This document shows, in pieces, positions 9,970-18,662 of a stretch of DNA of 64,000 nucleotides (positions are counted from its first letter, which is position 1; each line of letters begins with the position of its first letter). The DNA is taken from the NCBI RefSeq assembly GCF_005860795.2, contig NZ_CP058350.1, positions 1,208,501 through 1,272,500 of the forward strand. Direction: 5' to 3'. The notes beneath the pieces were generated by a model that worked only from the letters and a program-made list of their open reading frames with translations, did not search any database and had not been told where the DNA came from. A program made the position numbers and the translations under genes. This DNA comes from Peteryoungia desertarenae. Its GTDB lineage: Bacteria > Pseudomonadota > Alphaproteobacteria > Rhizobiales > Rhizobiaceae.

Positions 9970-10770
9970 TGTGTGATCCTCCGCCAGCGATCATCCGGGT
10001 CAGGATGGAGGCAAGGCGTTTGCCGCCAATCGGCGCCATGTCCTTGGTCTCCTCGTGGCTCTGTTCTGCCCCGGTCATTCCGGCGCCATAATTGGTGATA
10101 ACGGAAGCAGCCGCAACCCTCAGGCCGAAAAAGCGTGCGAGAATGACTTCGGGCACGGTTGACATGCCGACGGCGTCGGCGCCAAGCACGCGCGCCATCC
10201 GGATTTCCGCTGGCGTTTCAAAGCTTGGTCCTGAAAACCACATATACACGCCCTGATGAAGCGGCACATTCTCCGCAGCGGCGGCATGCCGCATGGCGGC
10301 GGCAAGGTCCTTGTCATAAGCCGTGGTCATGCCGACGAAGCGCCCATCGCTCTCTTCGCCGATCAGCGGGTTCTTGCCCGAAAAGTTGATATGGTCGGTA
10401 ATCTGCATCACCGAGCCTGGCGGCATGTCGTCATGCAGAGAGCCGGCGGAATTGGTCAGAATCAGGTTCTGAATGCCGATCCCCGCAGCACTTCGATCGG
10501 AACACGCATGGCTGTCGGGTCGCCATGCTCATAGTAATGCACTCGACCGGCCATCATCAACACCGGCTCGGCACCCAGATAGCCCGCCACGACCTGTCCG
10601 GCATGACCCGATACGGCGCTGACCGGAAAGCCTGGAAGTTCACCATAGGGAATGCGGATCGGGTCACGCACGCTTTCGACAAGCGATCCAAGGCCGGAAC
10701 CGAGCACCACGGCATAGCGCGGCATCAGGCCTGCAAGGCGCTCGACCAGCCGATCAACGGCGTCATTCAT
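9956..10770 (-). pseudogene. Purine nucleoside phosphorylase, single-base frameshift
   Basis: Two adjacent minus-strand frames together make one PNP. The N-terminal part (from ATG 10770) carries YAVVLGSGLGSLVE and VSGHAGQVVAG, and the C-terminal part carries GVYMWFSGPSFETPAEIRM and VITNYGAGM. The junction is at the C run 10481-10484, read as GGGG on the coding strand. Restoring a fifth G gives LRGIGIQNLILTNSAGSLHD and joins both halves into a protein of normal size. As written, the first frame stops at 10462 after 102 codons. It is either a real recent inactivation or a homopolymer sequencing error; the latter looks likely, as every other residue is well conserved. Confidence 0.85.
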
Positions 10771-11159
10771 CCCAGCACCTCGGTCTCGAAGCTGAACGGC
10801 AGAAGCTCGTTCATCGTCAGCGTTTTCTGGACGCCGACTTCGTCGCAAAGATAGATCTTCGTGTCAGCACTGGCGAATTCCGAAATCTTCTGGCGGCAAC
10901 CGCCACAAGGCGGGCAAAGCGCCAGCTTTTCGGCAATAACGGCCATTTCGACGATCTTTTTCCCCCCGCCCATGATCATGCAGCCGATCGCGGTCGGCTC
11001 GGCGCACCATCCCTGGGGGAAGGAGAGGTTCTCGATATTGGCACCGGTATAGATCTTGCCGTCATCGGCACGGATCGCCGCGCCGACCGGAAACTTGGAA
11101 TAGGGCGCATGCGCAAATTTCATCGCGCCGCGCGCCGCTTCGAACAGGTCGTGAGCCAT
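10767..11159 (-). CDS. cdd: Cytidine deaminase
   Basis: 130 residues, the short tetrameric type. It converts cytidine or deoxycytidine to uridine or deoxyuridine. Zinc-site residues are visible: WCAEPTA (Cys-Ala-Glu) near residue 52 and PPCGGCRQ near residue 87. The stop overlaps the ATG of the phosphorylase gene (ATGA), and the gene starts four bases after the permease gene ends, so it belongs to the transporter operon. Confidence 0.96.
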   Translation of the reverse strand: MAHDLFEAARGAMKFAHAPYSKFPVGAAIRADDGKIYTGANIENLSFPQGWCAEPTAIGCMIMGGGKKIVEMAVIAEKLALCPPCGGCRQKISEFASADTKIYLCDEVGVQKTLTMNELLPFSFETEVLG

Positions 11160-11162
11160 GGA

Positions 11163-12134
11163 TCAGCGCTCCTTGGTATAGGCAACACCACCGGCCTTCG
11201 GCGGATTGGCGGCACCAATGAAGCCTGCAAGCAGGATGCAGGTGAGGATGTAAGGCAGTGCCTGGAAGAGCTGCACCGGCACTTCGCCGATAACAGGGAT
11301 TTCCTTGCCCTGCATGAAATTCGCCAAAGCGTCGAGGAAGCCGAAGAGCAGGCAGGCGAACATGACCGGAACAGGCTTCCACTTGGCGAAGATGAGAGCC
11401 GCGAGCGCTATGAAGCCCTTGCCCGCGGACATGTCCTTGATGAAGGCAGCGGACTGGGCAATGGCAAGATAGGTACCTGCAATACCGCAGAGCAGACCCG
11501 CCATCAACACAGCGCGGTAGCGCAGGAAGGTCACTGAGATACCGGCTGTATCGACCGCTCCCGGATTTTCGCCCACAGCCCGCAGACGCAGGCCGAAACG
11601 CGTGCGGTAAAGCACCCACCAGGAAAGAGGCACGGCGAGGAAAGCGATATAGGTCAGGATGTTGTTGCCGGAGATAACATTGGCGTAAAGCGGGCCGATA
11701 AACGGCACGTCACGCATCATGTCGGCACCCGGCAGAATGATGGGCGAAAAGCGCGCCTCGCCAGAGACTTGTGGCGTCCGCCCCCCCTGGCTGAACCAGG
11801 CCTGCCCCAGAACTACAGTCAGCCCCGCTGCGACAAAGTTCAGCGCTACACCGGAAACGATCTGGTTGCCGCGATTGGTGATCGACGCAAAGCCGTGAAT
11901 GAGCGAAAACACCAGCGAGACGCCGATACCGGAGAGAAGGCCGAGCCAGGCTGATCCTGTCAGAAAGGCGGCAGCGGCGGCAGCAAAGGCTGCGGCCAGC
12001 ATTTTTCCCTCAAGCCCGATGTCGAAAACGCCGGCACGTTCGGAATAAAGCCCGGCAAGGGCTGCGAGGATCAGCGGGATCGACAGACGGATCGTCGAGC
12101 CGAGAATGCTGATGAGCATGTCAAAGGATTCCAT
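11163..12134 (-). CDS. Nucleoside ABC transporter permease (NupQ/YufQ type)
   Basis: 323 residues, about eight to nine hydrophobic segments, of the BPD_transp_2 (ribose/branched-chain amino acid) permease family. The ERAGVFDIGLEGKML motif near residue 30 and the later LRAVGENPGAVDTAGISV match the YufQ/BmpC-system permeases that pair with BMP binding proteins. It forms the membrane channel with the second permease and lies ten bases after it. Nucleosides are the inferred cargo because the rest of the operon catabolises them. Confidence 0.93.
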   Translation of the reverse strand: MESFDMLISILGSTIRLSIPLILAALAGLYSERAGVFDIGLEGKMLAAAFAAAAAAFLTGSAWLGLLSGIGVSLVFSLIHGFASITNRGNQIVSGVALNFVAAGLTVVLGQAWFSQGGRTPQVSGEARFSPIILPGADMMRDVPFIGPLYANVISGNNILTYIAFLAVPLSWWVLYRTRFGLRLRAVGENPGAVDTAGISVTFLRYRAVLMAGLLCGIAGTYLAIAQSAAFIKDMSAGKGFIALAALIFAKWKPVPVMFACLLFGFLDALANFMQGKEIPVIGEVPVQLFQALPYILTCILLAGFIGAANPPKAGGVAYTKER

Positions 12135-12144
12135 GGTCGCGTCC

Positions 12145-13248
12145 TCAGGCCTTTGTCAGTGACTGGTAGATCCGCACGATCATCGGACGGCACATGAATT
12201 CCAGTGCGCCGGCAAACAGGATCACGAGACCCTGGATGACCACGATCATCTCACGGGTGATGTTCGGCATGTCGAAGGATAACCAGGCACCGCCCTGGTA
12301 AAGGATACCAAACAGGATGGCAGCGAGTACGATGCCAACGGGGTGATTGCGCCCCATGAGCGAGACTGCAATGCCGACGAAGCCCGCACCGGCAACGAAT
12401 TCCACCTGCAGGCGGGCAGATGCGCCGAGCACCGGATTAAGGGCCATCATCCCGGCAAGACCGCCCGAGATCAGCATGGTGATCATGACGATCTTGACAT
12501 AGGGAATCCCGGCATAGGCAGCAGCCGAACGGCTGATGCCGAGCGTGCGCATTTCATAGCCAAGCTTGGTCCGCCAGATCAGCACCCAGACCAGCACGCA
12601 CATCACAAGCGCGATCAGGAAGGATACGTTGAACGGCGCAGGGCCGAGCCTGCCGCCGAACAGGGCGATCAGCCAGTCGAGCTTCGGCAATTGGCCGCCC
12701 TCAAGGAAGGTGCGGGTTTCCGGTGCCATCTTGCCCGGAACGATCAGCACGTTGACGAGCAAATAGACCATCAGCGCTGCGCCGATGAAATTGAACATGA
12801 TCGTGGTGATGACGATGTGGCTGCCGCGCTTGGCCTGTAGCCAGGCCGGGATAAATGCCCAGGCCGCACCGAAGAGGGCCGCGGCTGTAATCGCAAACGG
12901 CATGGTTACATACCACGGCACATAGTGATCGAGCGCAAGCGCTGCGAGTGCTGCACCCAGACCGCCCAGATAGGCCTGACCTTCCGAGCCGATGTTGAAC
13001 AGCCCGGCATGATAGGCGACGGCGACCGACAGACCCGTGAAGATGAAGTTGGTTGCGTAATACAGGGTAAAGCCGATGCCTTCGCCACTGCCGAGCGCGC
13101 CTTCCAGCATCAGCTTCAGCGCCTCCCATGGGCTCTCCCCTATGATCCAGACCACGAGGCCTGAAACCAGGAAGGCGAGCAGGAGATTGATCAGCGGCAG
13201 CAGCGCATAATTGATCCAGTTCGGCAGGGGTACGGATGCAGTGCTCAT
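12145..13248 (-). CDS. Nucleoside ABC transporter permease (NupP/YufP type)
   Basis: 367 residues with about nine membrane segments. It is the second permease of the pair, marked by HAGLFNIGSEGQAYLGGLG near residue 75 and LGISRSAAAYAGIPYVK. ATG 13248 has GAGG in the preceding bases. An in-frame ATG at 13266 lies inside the ATPase gene and is less likely. The spacing to the ATPase stop is seven bases. Confidence 0.93.
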   Translation of the reverse strand: MSTASVPLPNWINYALLPLINLLLAFLVSGLVVWIIGESPWEALKLMLEGALGSGEGIGFTLYYATNFIFTGLSVAVAYHAGLFNIGSEGQAYLGGLGAALAALALDHYVPWYVTMPFAITAAALFGAAWAFIPAWLQAKRGSHIVITTIMFNFIGAALMVYLLVNVLIVPGKMAPETRTFLEGGQLPKLDWLIALFGGRLGPAPFNVSFLIALVMCVLVWVLIWRTKLGYEMRTLGISRSAAAYAGIPYVKIVMITMLISGGLAGMMALNPVLGASARLQVEFVAGAGFVGIAVSLMGRNHPVGIVLAAILFGILYQGGAWLSFDMPNITREMIVVIQGLVILFAGALEFMCRPMIVRIYQSLTKA

Positions 13249-13255
13249 CAAAACC

Positions 13256-14776
13256 TCAAGCGGCAATGCCGGCCATCATCAGGCCGAGTGTCTGTTCGCC
13301 GGTGTCCGGCGTCTTTTCGCCGACCACCTTGCCGGCAAACATCACCAGAATGCGGTCGGAGAGCGAGCGGATTTCGTCGAGTTCGACGGAGACGAGCAGC
13401 ACGGCCTTGCCGGCGTCGCGCGTTTCCACGATCCGCTTGTGAATGAATTCGATGGCGCCGATATCGACACCACGCGTCGGCTGGCCGACAATCAACAGCG
13501 TCGGATCGCGCTCGATCTCGCGTGCCACGACGATTTTCTGCTGGTTGCCGCCAGAGAAGTTGGCGGTCTTCAGCCGTGGATTAGGCGGACGGATATCGTA
13601 TTTCTCGATCTCGTCGACCGCAGCCTTGCGGATGAGATCAGGGTTCAGGAACGGGCCTTTGCCATAGCGCTCGTCGCGGTGATAGCCGAGGATTGCGTTC
13701 TGGCTCTCCTCGAACGGAAGTACCAGGCCCATGTGATGGCGGTCCTCGGGGATGTGCGCGACGCCGATGCCACGCAGTTCCGCCGGATCAAGACCGGCAA
13801 CATTCTTGCCATTGATCCAGATCTCGCCTGATGTCGGCTTGCGGATCCCCGTGATGGCTTCGAGAAGCTCACTCTGGCCATTGCCCGCTACACCCGCAAT
13901 CCCGACGATCTCGCCGGAGCGTACCTCGAACGAGACGTTGTCAACCATGACAACGCCTCGGTTGTCCTTGACGGTCAGGTTGCGTACCGACAGGAACACA
14001 TCGCCCGGTCTGGCCGGCTGTTTTTCGACATGCAGGAGCACGCGCCGACCAACCATGAGTTCAGCCAGTTCCTCCACGGTCGTCTCGGCCGTCTTGCGTG
14101 TCGCAACAATCTCGCCACGCCGCATCACGGAGACAGTATCCGTGATCGCCATGATCTCGCGCAGCTTGTGCGTGATGAGGACAACGGTCTTGCCCTCGTC
14201 GCGAAGGACGCGCAGAATTTTGAAGAGATGGTCCGCCTCTGCGGGCGTCAGAACACCCGTCGGCTCGTCAAGGATCAGGATTTCCGCGCCACGATACATG
14301 GCCTTCAGGATTTCCACCCGCTGCTGAAGCCCGACCGGCAGTTCCTCGATCACCGCGTCCGGATCGACCTCCAGCTCGTAGTCGTCTTCCAGCTTCTGAA
14401 GTGCTGCGCGCGCGGCATCCGTACCCTTGCCGAGAAGCGCGCCGCCCTCGGCGCCGAGCATCAGGTTCTCTAGCACGGTAAAATTTTCGACCAGCATGAA
14501 GTGCTGGTGCACCATGCCAATGCCTGAGGCGATCGCTGTCTGGCTGTCCTTGATCGTGACGGGCTTGCCGTCGATCTGGATACTGCCGCTATCGGCCTGG
14601 TAAAACCCGTAGAGTATCGACATCAAGGTCGACTTCCCCGCGCCGTTTTCACCAATGATGCCGTGGATCGAGCCCTTGGCCACAGTCAGATTGATGTTCT
14701 TGTTTGCATGCACCGCACCGAATTTCTTGTCGATGCCGATCAGTTCGATCGCGGGCGCCTGGCTCTTTTCAGTCAT
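13256..14776 (-). CDS. Nucleoside ABC transporter ATP-binding protein (double ATPase)
   Basis: 506 residues with two ABC domains in tandem. The first has Walker [12 protein letters not shown], a signature region [15 protein letters not shown] and Walker [14 protein letters not shown]. The second has a degenerate Walker A ([13 protein letters not shown], lacking the usual GKS) and signature [15 protein letters not shown]. This asymmetry is normal for RbsA/YufO-type ATPases. It would power the two permeases. ATG 14776 is preceded by GGGGGA. A 13-base intercistronic hairpin lies between it and the BMP gene. Confidence 0.94.
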   Translation of the reverse strand: MTEKSQAPAIELIGIDKKFGAVHANKNINLTVAKGSIHGIIGENGAGKSTLMSILYGFYQADSGSIQIDGKPVTIKDSQTAIASGIGMVHQHFMLVENFTVLENLMLGAEGGALLGKGTDAARAALQKLEDDYELEVDPDAVIEELPVGLQQRVEILKAMYRGAEILILDEPTGVLTPAEADHLFKILRVLRDEGKTVVLITHKLREIMAITDTVSVMRRGEIVATRKTAETTVEELAELMVGRRVLLHVEKQPARPGDVFLSVRNLTVKDNRGVVMVDNVSFEVRSGEIVGIAGVAGNGQSELLEAITGIRKPTSGEIWINGKNVAGLDPAELRGIGVAHIPEDRHHMGLVLPFEESQNAILGYHRDERYGKGPFLNPDLIRKAAVDEIEKYDIRPPNPRLKTANFSGGNQQKIVVAREIERDPTLLIVGQPTRGVDIGAIEFIHKRIVETRDAGKAVLLVSVELDEIRSLSDRILVMFAGKVVGEKTPDTGEQTLGLMMAGIAA

Positions 14777-14798
14777 TCCGGTCCCCCAGACATAGTTA

Positions 14799-14829
14799 GG
14801 GCGCAAGGCGGGAAAACCGCCTTGCGCCC
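14799..14829 (-). other. Intercistronic stem-loop between binding protein and ATPase genes
   Basis: A perfect 13-base inverted repeat, GGGCGCAAGGCGG (14799-14811) with CCGCCTTGCGCCC (14817-14829), sits between the BMP stop and the ATPase start. There is no T tract on the minus strand that would make it a complete terminator. Hairpins here in ABC operons commonly stabilise the upstream mRNA or let only part of the transcripts through, giving excess binding protein; that role is inferred here. Confidence 0.75.
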
Positions 14830-14838
14830 AGGCTTAAA

Positions 14839-15831
14839 TCACTTGGGGCAGGAGTTGTCCGACATGTAGTCGTGAACAGTGACCGTGCCGGCGATGATAT
14901 CGGCCTTCGCCTTCTCGACGGCAGCCTTCATCTCTTCGGTGATCAGCTTCGCGTTGTTTTCGTCCATCGCGTAGCCAACGCCATCTTCAGCCACGCCGAG
15001 CGCCTGAACGCCGGCGGTAAACTGGCCATTCTTGGCGTCGTTATAGGCGTTGTAGACAGCGAGGTCGACGCGCTTGACCATCGAGGTCAGAACCGAACCC
15101 GGATGCAGGTGGTTCTGGTTGGAGTCGACGCCGATCGACAGCTTGCCGTTGTCGGTGGCCGTCTGGAGTACGCCGAGACCGGTCGCACCGGCTGCCGCGT
15201 AGATGACGTCCGCACCCTGGTCGATCTGGTTCTTGGTGAGCTCACCGCCGCGGACCGGGTCGTTCCAGGCAGCACCGGTCGTGCCGGTCATGTTCTGGAA
15301 GACTTCGATGTCGGCCTTGGCTGCGCGCGCGCCCTGCTCGTAGCCACAGGCGAACTTGCGGATCAGCGGGATGTCCATGCCGCCGATGAAGCCGACCTTG
15401 CCGGTCTGGGATGCCATGCCGGCAAGCAGGCCGACGAGATAGGAGCCTTCGTGCTCCTTGTAGACAACCGAACGGACGTTTGGCAGGTCAACGACGGAGT
15501 CTACCAGGACGAACTGGGTATCCGGGAATTCGGCAGCGACCTTCTCGATGGCCGACGTCCATGCGAAGGAAACGGCCACGACCGGGTTGAAGCCACGCGA
15601 TGCAAAGTTGCGGATCGCCTGTTCACCCTGTGTGTCGCCCGTCGGCTCGAAGTCGCGATATTCGATGCCGGTCTCTTGCTTGAACTTTTCTGCGCCTGCG
15701 AATGCAGCTTCGTTGAACGACTTGTCGAACTTGCCGCCCGTGCCGTAGACGAGCGCCGGCTTGATTTCGGCCGCGAGCGCGGTGGCCGACATCGCAGCCA
15801 GAGCGAAGAGACTGAGGAGGGTTTTTTTCAT
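14839..15831 (-). CDS. BMP-family nucleoside-binding lipoprotein/periplasmic protein
   Basis: 330 residues with a clear signal peptide (MKKTLLSLFALAAMSATALA). The body is a BMP (PnrA-like) substrate-binding protein: ALVYGTGGKFDKSFNEAAF near the N-terminus, FVLVDSVVDLPNVRSVVY, YLVGLLAGMAS and GFIGGMDIPLIRKFACGYEQG. PnrA-type proteins bind purine and other nucleosides, which fits the downstream catabolic genes. There is no lipobox Cys at the cleavage site, so a soluble periplasmic form is likely. It is the first gene of the operon. Confidence 0.94.
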   Translation of the reverse strand: MKKTLLSLFALAAMSATALAAEIKPALVYGTGGKFDKSFNEAAFAGAEKFKQETGIEYRDFEPTGDTQGEQAIRNFASRGFNPVVAVSFAWTSAIEKVAAEFPDTQFVLVDSVVDLPNVRSVVYKEHEGSYLVGLLAGMASQTGKVGFIGGMDIPLIRKFACGYEQGARAAKADIEVFQNMTGTTGAAWNDPVRGGELTKNQIDQGADVIYAAAGATGLGVLQTATDNGKLSIGVDSNQNHLHPGSVLTSMVKRVDLAVYNAYNDAKNGQFTAGVQALGVAEDGVGYAMDENNAKLITEEMKAAVEKAKADIIAGTVTVHDYMSDNSCPK

Positions 15832-16084
15832 CGTGCAGCCCTGTTGTTGCTATTGATCTTGTTGGGTCCTCCCGCAAACCCTCTGGTTAAAGGGTGTGTC
15901 TGCGGAACCGCCGCCCCGTTTTCCGGGGTCATGGCTGGGCAGCATCCTTGCATGGCTTTCGCAAAAATTCACCAGATTTTTTTCATCTGGTAAAGATTTC
16001 AGGCCTGCCGCAAATTTCAGCAGGCGCCGCTAAAAAATCAGTCAGATCAAAGGGCTCCGCATGGGGCCTTCGGTCCAAGCCCAA
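15832..16084 (-). promoter_or_regulatory. Leader and putative control region of the nucleoside operon
   Basis: The 253 bases upstream of the BMP gene contain two structured elements. A leader hairpin has CCGCA/TGCGG (15872-15876 with 15901-15905) enclosing ACCCT/AGGGT (15878-15882 with 15891-15895). A 7-base inverted repeat, ACCAGAT (15971-15977) and ATCTGGT (15985-15991), spaced by seven bases, looks like a repressor operator. A further GCCTGC/GCAGGC repeat lies near 16003-16025, closer to the msrA end. No known riboswitch class was recognised. Confidence 0.45.
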
Positions 16085-16744
16085 TCAGGCGGCCGGCCCG
16101 ATCGGGCAGGAAACGCCTGTTCCCCGCAAGCCGCAGTAACCATTTGGATTCTTTGCCAGATATTGCTGGTGATAGTCTTCGGCATAATAGAAGGGACCGG
16201 CGCTTGCGATCTCCGTCGTAATGCGGCTTGTGCGCCCCGCTGCAGTCAGGGCTGCCTGAAAACGGTCACGAACGCCTTCGGCCACCGCCAGATCCTTGTC
16301 GTCATCAAGATAGATCGCCGACCGATAGGTCGTTCCGATATCATTGCCCTGGCGCATGCCCTGGGTCGGGTCATGGGCCTCGAAGAAGATCTTGAGCAGC
16401 GCCTCGAGGCTGATAATGGAAGGGTCATAGACCACCTTCACCACTTCCGTATGGCCGGTCAGTCCGGTCACGGTTTCCTGATAGGTGGGATTGGGCGTGA
16501 TCCCGCCCTTATAACCGGCTGCAGTCACATAAACGCCAGGTGTCTGCCACAACAGCCGCTCGGCACCCCAGAAACACCCCATGCCGAGATAAGCCGTCTT
16601 CATCCCATCAGGGACGGGCCCTTTGAGCGGCCGACCGGAAACAAAGTGAGTGATTGCTGTCGGGATCGGTTCCGCCCGGCCCGGCAAGGCGGTTTCCGCG
16701 GTGGGCATGGATGTCTTCTTGTTGAACATGTCGATCAGGAACAT
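16085..16744 (-). CDS. msrA: Peptide methionine sulfoxide reductase MsrA
   Basis: 219 residues. It reduces methionine-S-sulfoxide in proteins and free methionine. The catalytic [11 protein letters not shown] is near residue 55, followed by the family hallmarks [13 protein letters not shown] and [11 protein letters not shown]. The C-terminal [16 protein letters not shown] region supplies recycling cysteines. The roughly 45-residue N-terminal extension ([22 protein letters not shown]) is typical of the longer rhizobial and E. coli forms and lacks a signal peptide, so the enzyme is cytoplasmic. It is monocistronic. Confidence 0.95.
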   Translation of the reverse strand: MFLIDMFNKKTSMPTAETALPGRAEPIPTAITHFVSGRPLKGPVPDGMKTAYLGMGCFWGAERLLWQTPGVYVTAAGYKGGITPNPTYQETVTGLTGHTEVVKVVYDPSIISLEALLKIFFEAHDPTQGMRQGNDIGTTYRSAIYLDDDKDLAVAEGVRDRFQAALTAAGRTSRITTEIASAGPFYYAEDYHQQYLAKNPNGYCGLRGTGVSCPIGPAA

Positions 16745-16880
16745 TTTGAACCTCCTGGGTCAGCCGGTCATGTCGGCCCTTGTTCGACAATATAGGATCA
16801 AGTGTCAGATCTGCGAAGGCAGCGGCTCGAATTCGGCGAAAAAACCATACCCTGCGTCGGGGGATGAAAAGTGCTGCCGC

Positions 16881-17201
16881 TCAGGCTGCAAAGCGGCCGG
16901 CAGGCGAGGGTTTCTTGTAACCCATCATCCAAAAGACGAGGGCAAGGCCGAAAAAGACGGCAAAGGCCGGCTGCGGTAAAATGACGGTCGAAAAAGCGGA
17001 CCACGTAGCTTGGCCCAGATACTGCTCGATCAGCGCTTGCAACGCCACGAGGCTATCCGGGCTGAAGTCGGAAATTGTTGCCGAAATTGGCGTGAGTGCC
17101 ACAGAGGAAATCGAAACAGATTGAATGGAATCGATCGTGGCGGCAATGACGCCCAGACATAGGGACAAAAGACTGCCCAATCGAAATATCAGCCGTACCA
17201 T
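16881..17201 (-). CDS. Conserved hypothetical small membrane protein
   Basis: 106 residues with an N-terminal hydrophobic segment (LIFRLGSLLSLCLGVIAATI) and a second near the C-terminus (AFAVFFGLALVFWMMGY), ending in a basic tail (KKPSPAGRFAA). The middle (about residues 25-75) is amphipathic and Ser/Leu-rich, probably periplasmic. ATG 17201 was chosen over an in-frame TTG at 17207. No function is recognised. It is adjacent to tRNA-Ser but points away from it. Confidence 0.7.
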   Translation of the reverse strand: MVRLIFRLGSLLSLCLGVIAATIDSIQSVSISSVALTPISATISDFSPDSLVALQALIEQYLGQATWSAFSTVILPQPAFAVFFGLALVFWMMGYKKPSPAGRFAA

Positions 17202-17382
17202 CAACAACCCTCGGCTTCCTCTGTGATCTCCTCTGCATGCGAGATCACTTATGTACGTCTCCTATACATGGCGAATTGGAAAATGAAGTCAAAAATCTGT
17301 CAGATTTCGGTTGATCCCGTCAGAATCCTCGGTATATATCGCGCCCGACCAACCGCGGTGGCTTTCCCCCGCGTTTCCCCCT

Positions 17383-17472
17383 GGACAGGTGGCCGAGTGG
17401 TTTAAGGCGCACGCCTGGAACGCGTGTGTGCGTGAAAGCGTACCGAGGGTTCGAATCCCTCCCTGTCCGCCA
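17383..17472 (+). tRNA. tRNA-Ser (anticodon GGA)
   Basis: Acceptor stem GGACAGG/CCTGTCC, a class-II long variable arm, anticodon stem CACGC/GCGTG around loop CTGGAAC (anticodon GGA, reading UCC/UCU), a T arm GAGGG-TTCGAAT-CCCTC and an encoded CCA at 17470-17472. Serine tRNAs are frequent integration sites. The accessory-looking block 17500-23100 starts directly downstream. Confidence 0.97.
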
Positions 17473-17498
17473 CTTGCCCGATTGTCCGGCCCGGACAC

Positions 17499-17533
17499 TT
17501 AGGTAACATCTTGTACCTAAGACATAGGTAACA
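17499..17533. repeat. Insertion-sequence-end-like repeat block
   Basis: Two direct copies of TAGGTAACA (17500-17508 and 17525-17533), 25 bases apart, plus an inverted pair TTAGGTA/TACCTAA (17499-17505 and 17514-17520). Read on the minus strand it begins TGTTACCTATGTCTTAGG, the style of multiple terminal repeats seen at ends of IS21/IS481-like elements. No transposase is present, so only a remnant end is suggested. Confidence 0.4.
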
Positions 17534-18084
17534 ACCTCGTGCGCGACGAGGCTTGTCGATGCTCTGCAAGTTTCTCTGATCGAGGTCGGTGTACCAAGTT
17601 TCCAATGCAAGAAACGGACACGCCGTTATTCTGCGTTCGAGATGAATCCTTGTCGCATCACAAGCACCAACGTGCGAGATGCGGGATGACCTGCCGGGCA
17701 TTGCGGGACATGCGTTATGACGGATTGCATGCGCCTGTTTTCAGTCGGAACGGGCAAAGTCGTTCTCGTAAGCTGCCGCCAGTTCGGCGATGACCGCCTT
17801 GTTCGGCGGCGAGGCGTGCAGGTGGAGCGAATTCATCGTAGATTGGGCCAGCAGGATCGCGAAAGCCTGCCGTTGTCCGCAGGAACTGCGCGAATTCATG
17901 CCCGAACATCCCGGAAACTGAAGCAACTCGACACCAGGCGGGTCTTCCACGGCAAAGCCATAAGGTTCTGATGGAGTGGCAGAGCCCTAGCCTCTCACGC
18001 ATGCGTCCCGTTCCAACCCAAACGCTGTGGGTGGCGCATGGCCGCAGGTCGCAATGTCGAATCTGATTATCATTGTTAAGTAGA

Positions 18085-18116
18085 TAGTTGACAGTGATAA
18101 CTACATCCATCAAATT
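18085..18116 (+). promoter_or_regulatory. Putative marR promoter and operator
   Basis: An imperfect palindrome TAGTT-N9-AACTA (18085-18103) overlaps a consensus -35 hexamer TTGACA (18088-18093). A weak -10 (CAAATT, 18111-18116) lies 17 bases on. An operator covering the -35 fits autorepression by the MarR protein encoded at 18147. Confidence 0.4.
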
Positions 18117-18146
18117 GCCCCGAAAACAGAAGAAGAAGGGCGCGCA

Positions 18147-18596
18147 ATGAAGGACTATCGGCTGCATCAGCGTCTGGGCTATCGGGTGTCTCGCTTGTCC
18201 CACCTTCTGCAGTCGAGCCTGGAGGCCATCCTTGCGAAGCACGCGCTTACCCGGCTCATGTGGTGCGTGCTGATTGGTGTCGGTGAGGAAGGCGTCACGA
18301 CACCCTCGGAGCTTGCCCATTATGTCGGTGTAACGAGACCTGCCATCTCGCGGCTCCTACGTGAATTGCAGAAAAAGGGATTGCTGGCGCGGGTTTCAGG
18401 GCAGGGTGCCGACGGCCGGTCGGTCGAGGTGGAACTGACAAATGCCGGACGTGCTGTGATTCAGTCCCTTCGTCCGCTGGTCGACGAACATCATGCCTAT
18501 TTTGCCGGCAAGCTGGAAGCTTCGGAGTACCAGGCCTTGATGCTCGCCTTGCAGCGGCTTCTCGATGGCGAGCGACAGGCTCTCGATCATTTTTGA
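18147..18596 (+). CDS. MarR-family transcriptional regulator of the dehalogenase locus
   Basis: 149 residues with the standard MarR winged-helix layout: N-terminal dimerisation helix (LGYRVSRLSHLLQSSLEAIL), HTH around residues 50-80 (TPSELAHYVGVTRPAISRLLRELQKKG) and wing GQGADGRSVEVELTNAG. MarR proteins bind palindromes and release DNA on binding small, often aromatic, ligands. It lies 66 bases upstream of the reductive dehalogenase in the same direction, so it probably senses the halogenated substrate or a product; this is inferred. Anaerobic rdh genes are also often accompanied by MarR regulators. Confidence 0.9.
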   Translation: MKDYRLHQRLGYRVSRLSHLLQSSLEAILAKHALTRLMWCVLIGVGEEGVTTPSELAHYVGVTRPAISRLLRELQKKGLLARVSGQGADGRSVEVELTNAGRAVIQSLRPLVDEHHAYFAGKLEASEYQALMLALQRLLDGERQALDHF

Positions 18597-18662
18597 TGCG
18601 CCGGATGGGCTCCAGCCCGGAAGGCCCAGGCTCTTGGTTGCTCAGGAGTGGGAGGAAGAAGA

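Larger units (their letters stand above)
17473..18146. other. Gene-poor stretch between tRNA-Ser and marR
   Basis: About 670 bases without a convincing gene. It contains the insertion-sequence-end-like repeat block at 17499-17533 and the marR promoter/operator at 18085-18116. Open frames on the minus strand (17741-17950 and 17715-18320) lack domain features and run into the marR gene, so they are not called. The region may be debris of an element once inserted at the tRNA. Confidence 0.5.

Noticed and set aside
17715..18320. 201-codon minus-strand frame and the nested 69-codon frame at 17741-17950
   Set aside because: The longer one overlaps the marR gene by over 170 bases; neither shows a domain. 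A degraded gene remnant cannot be excluded.
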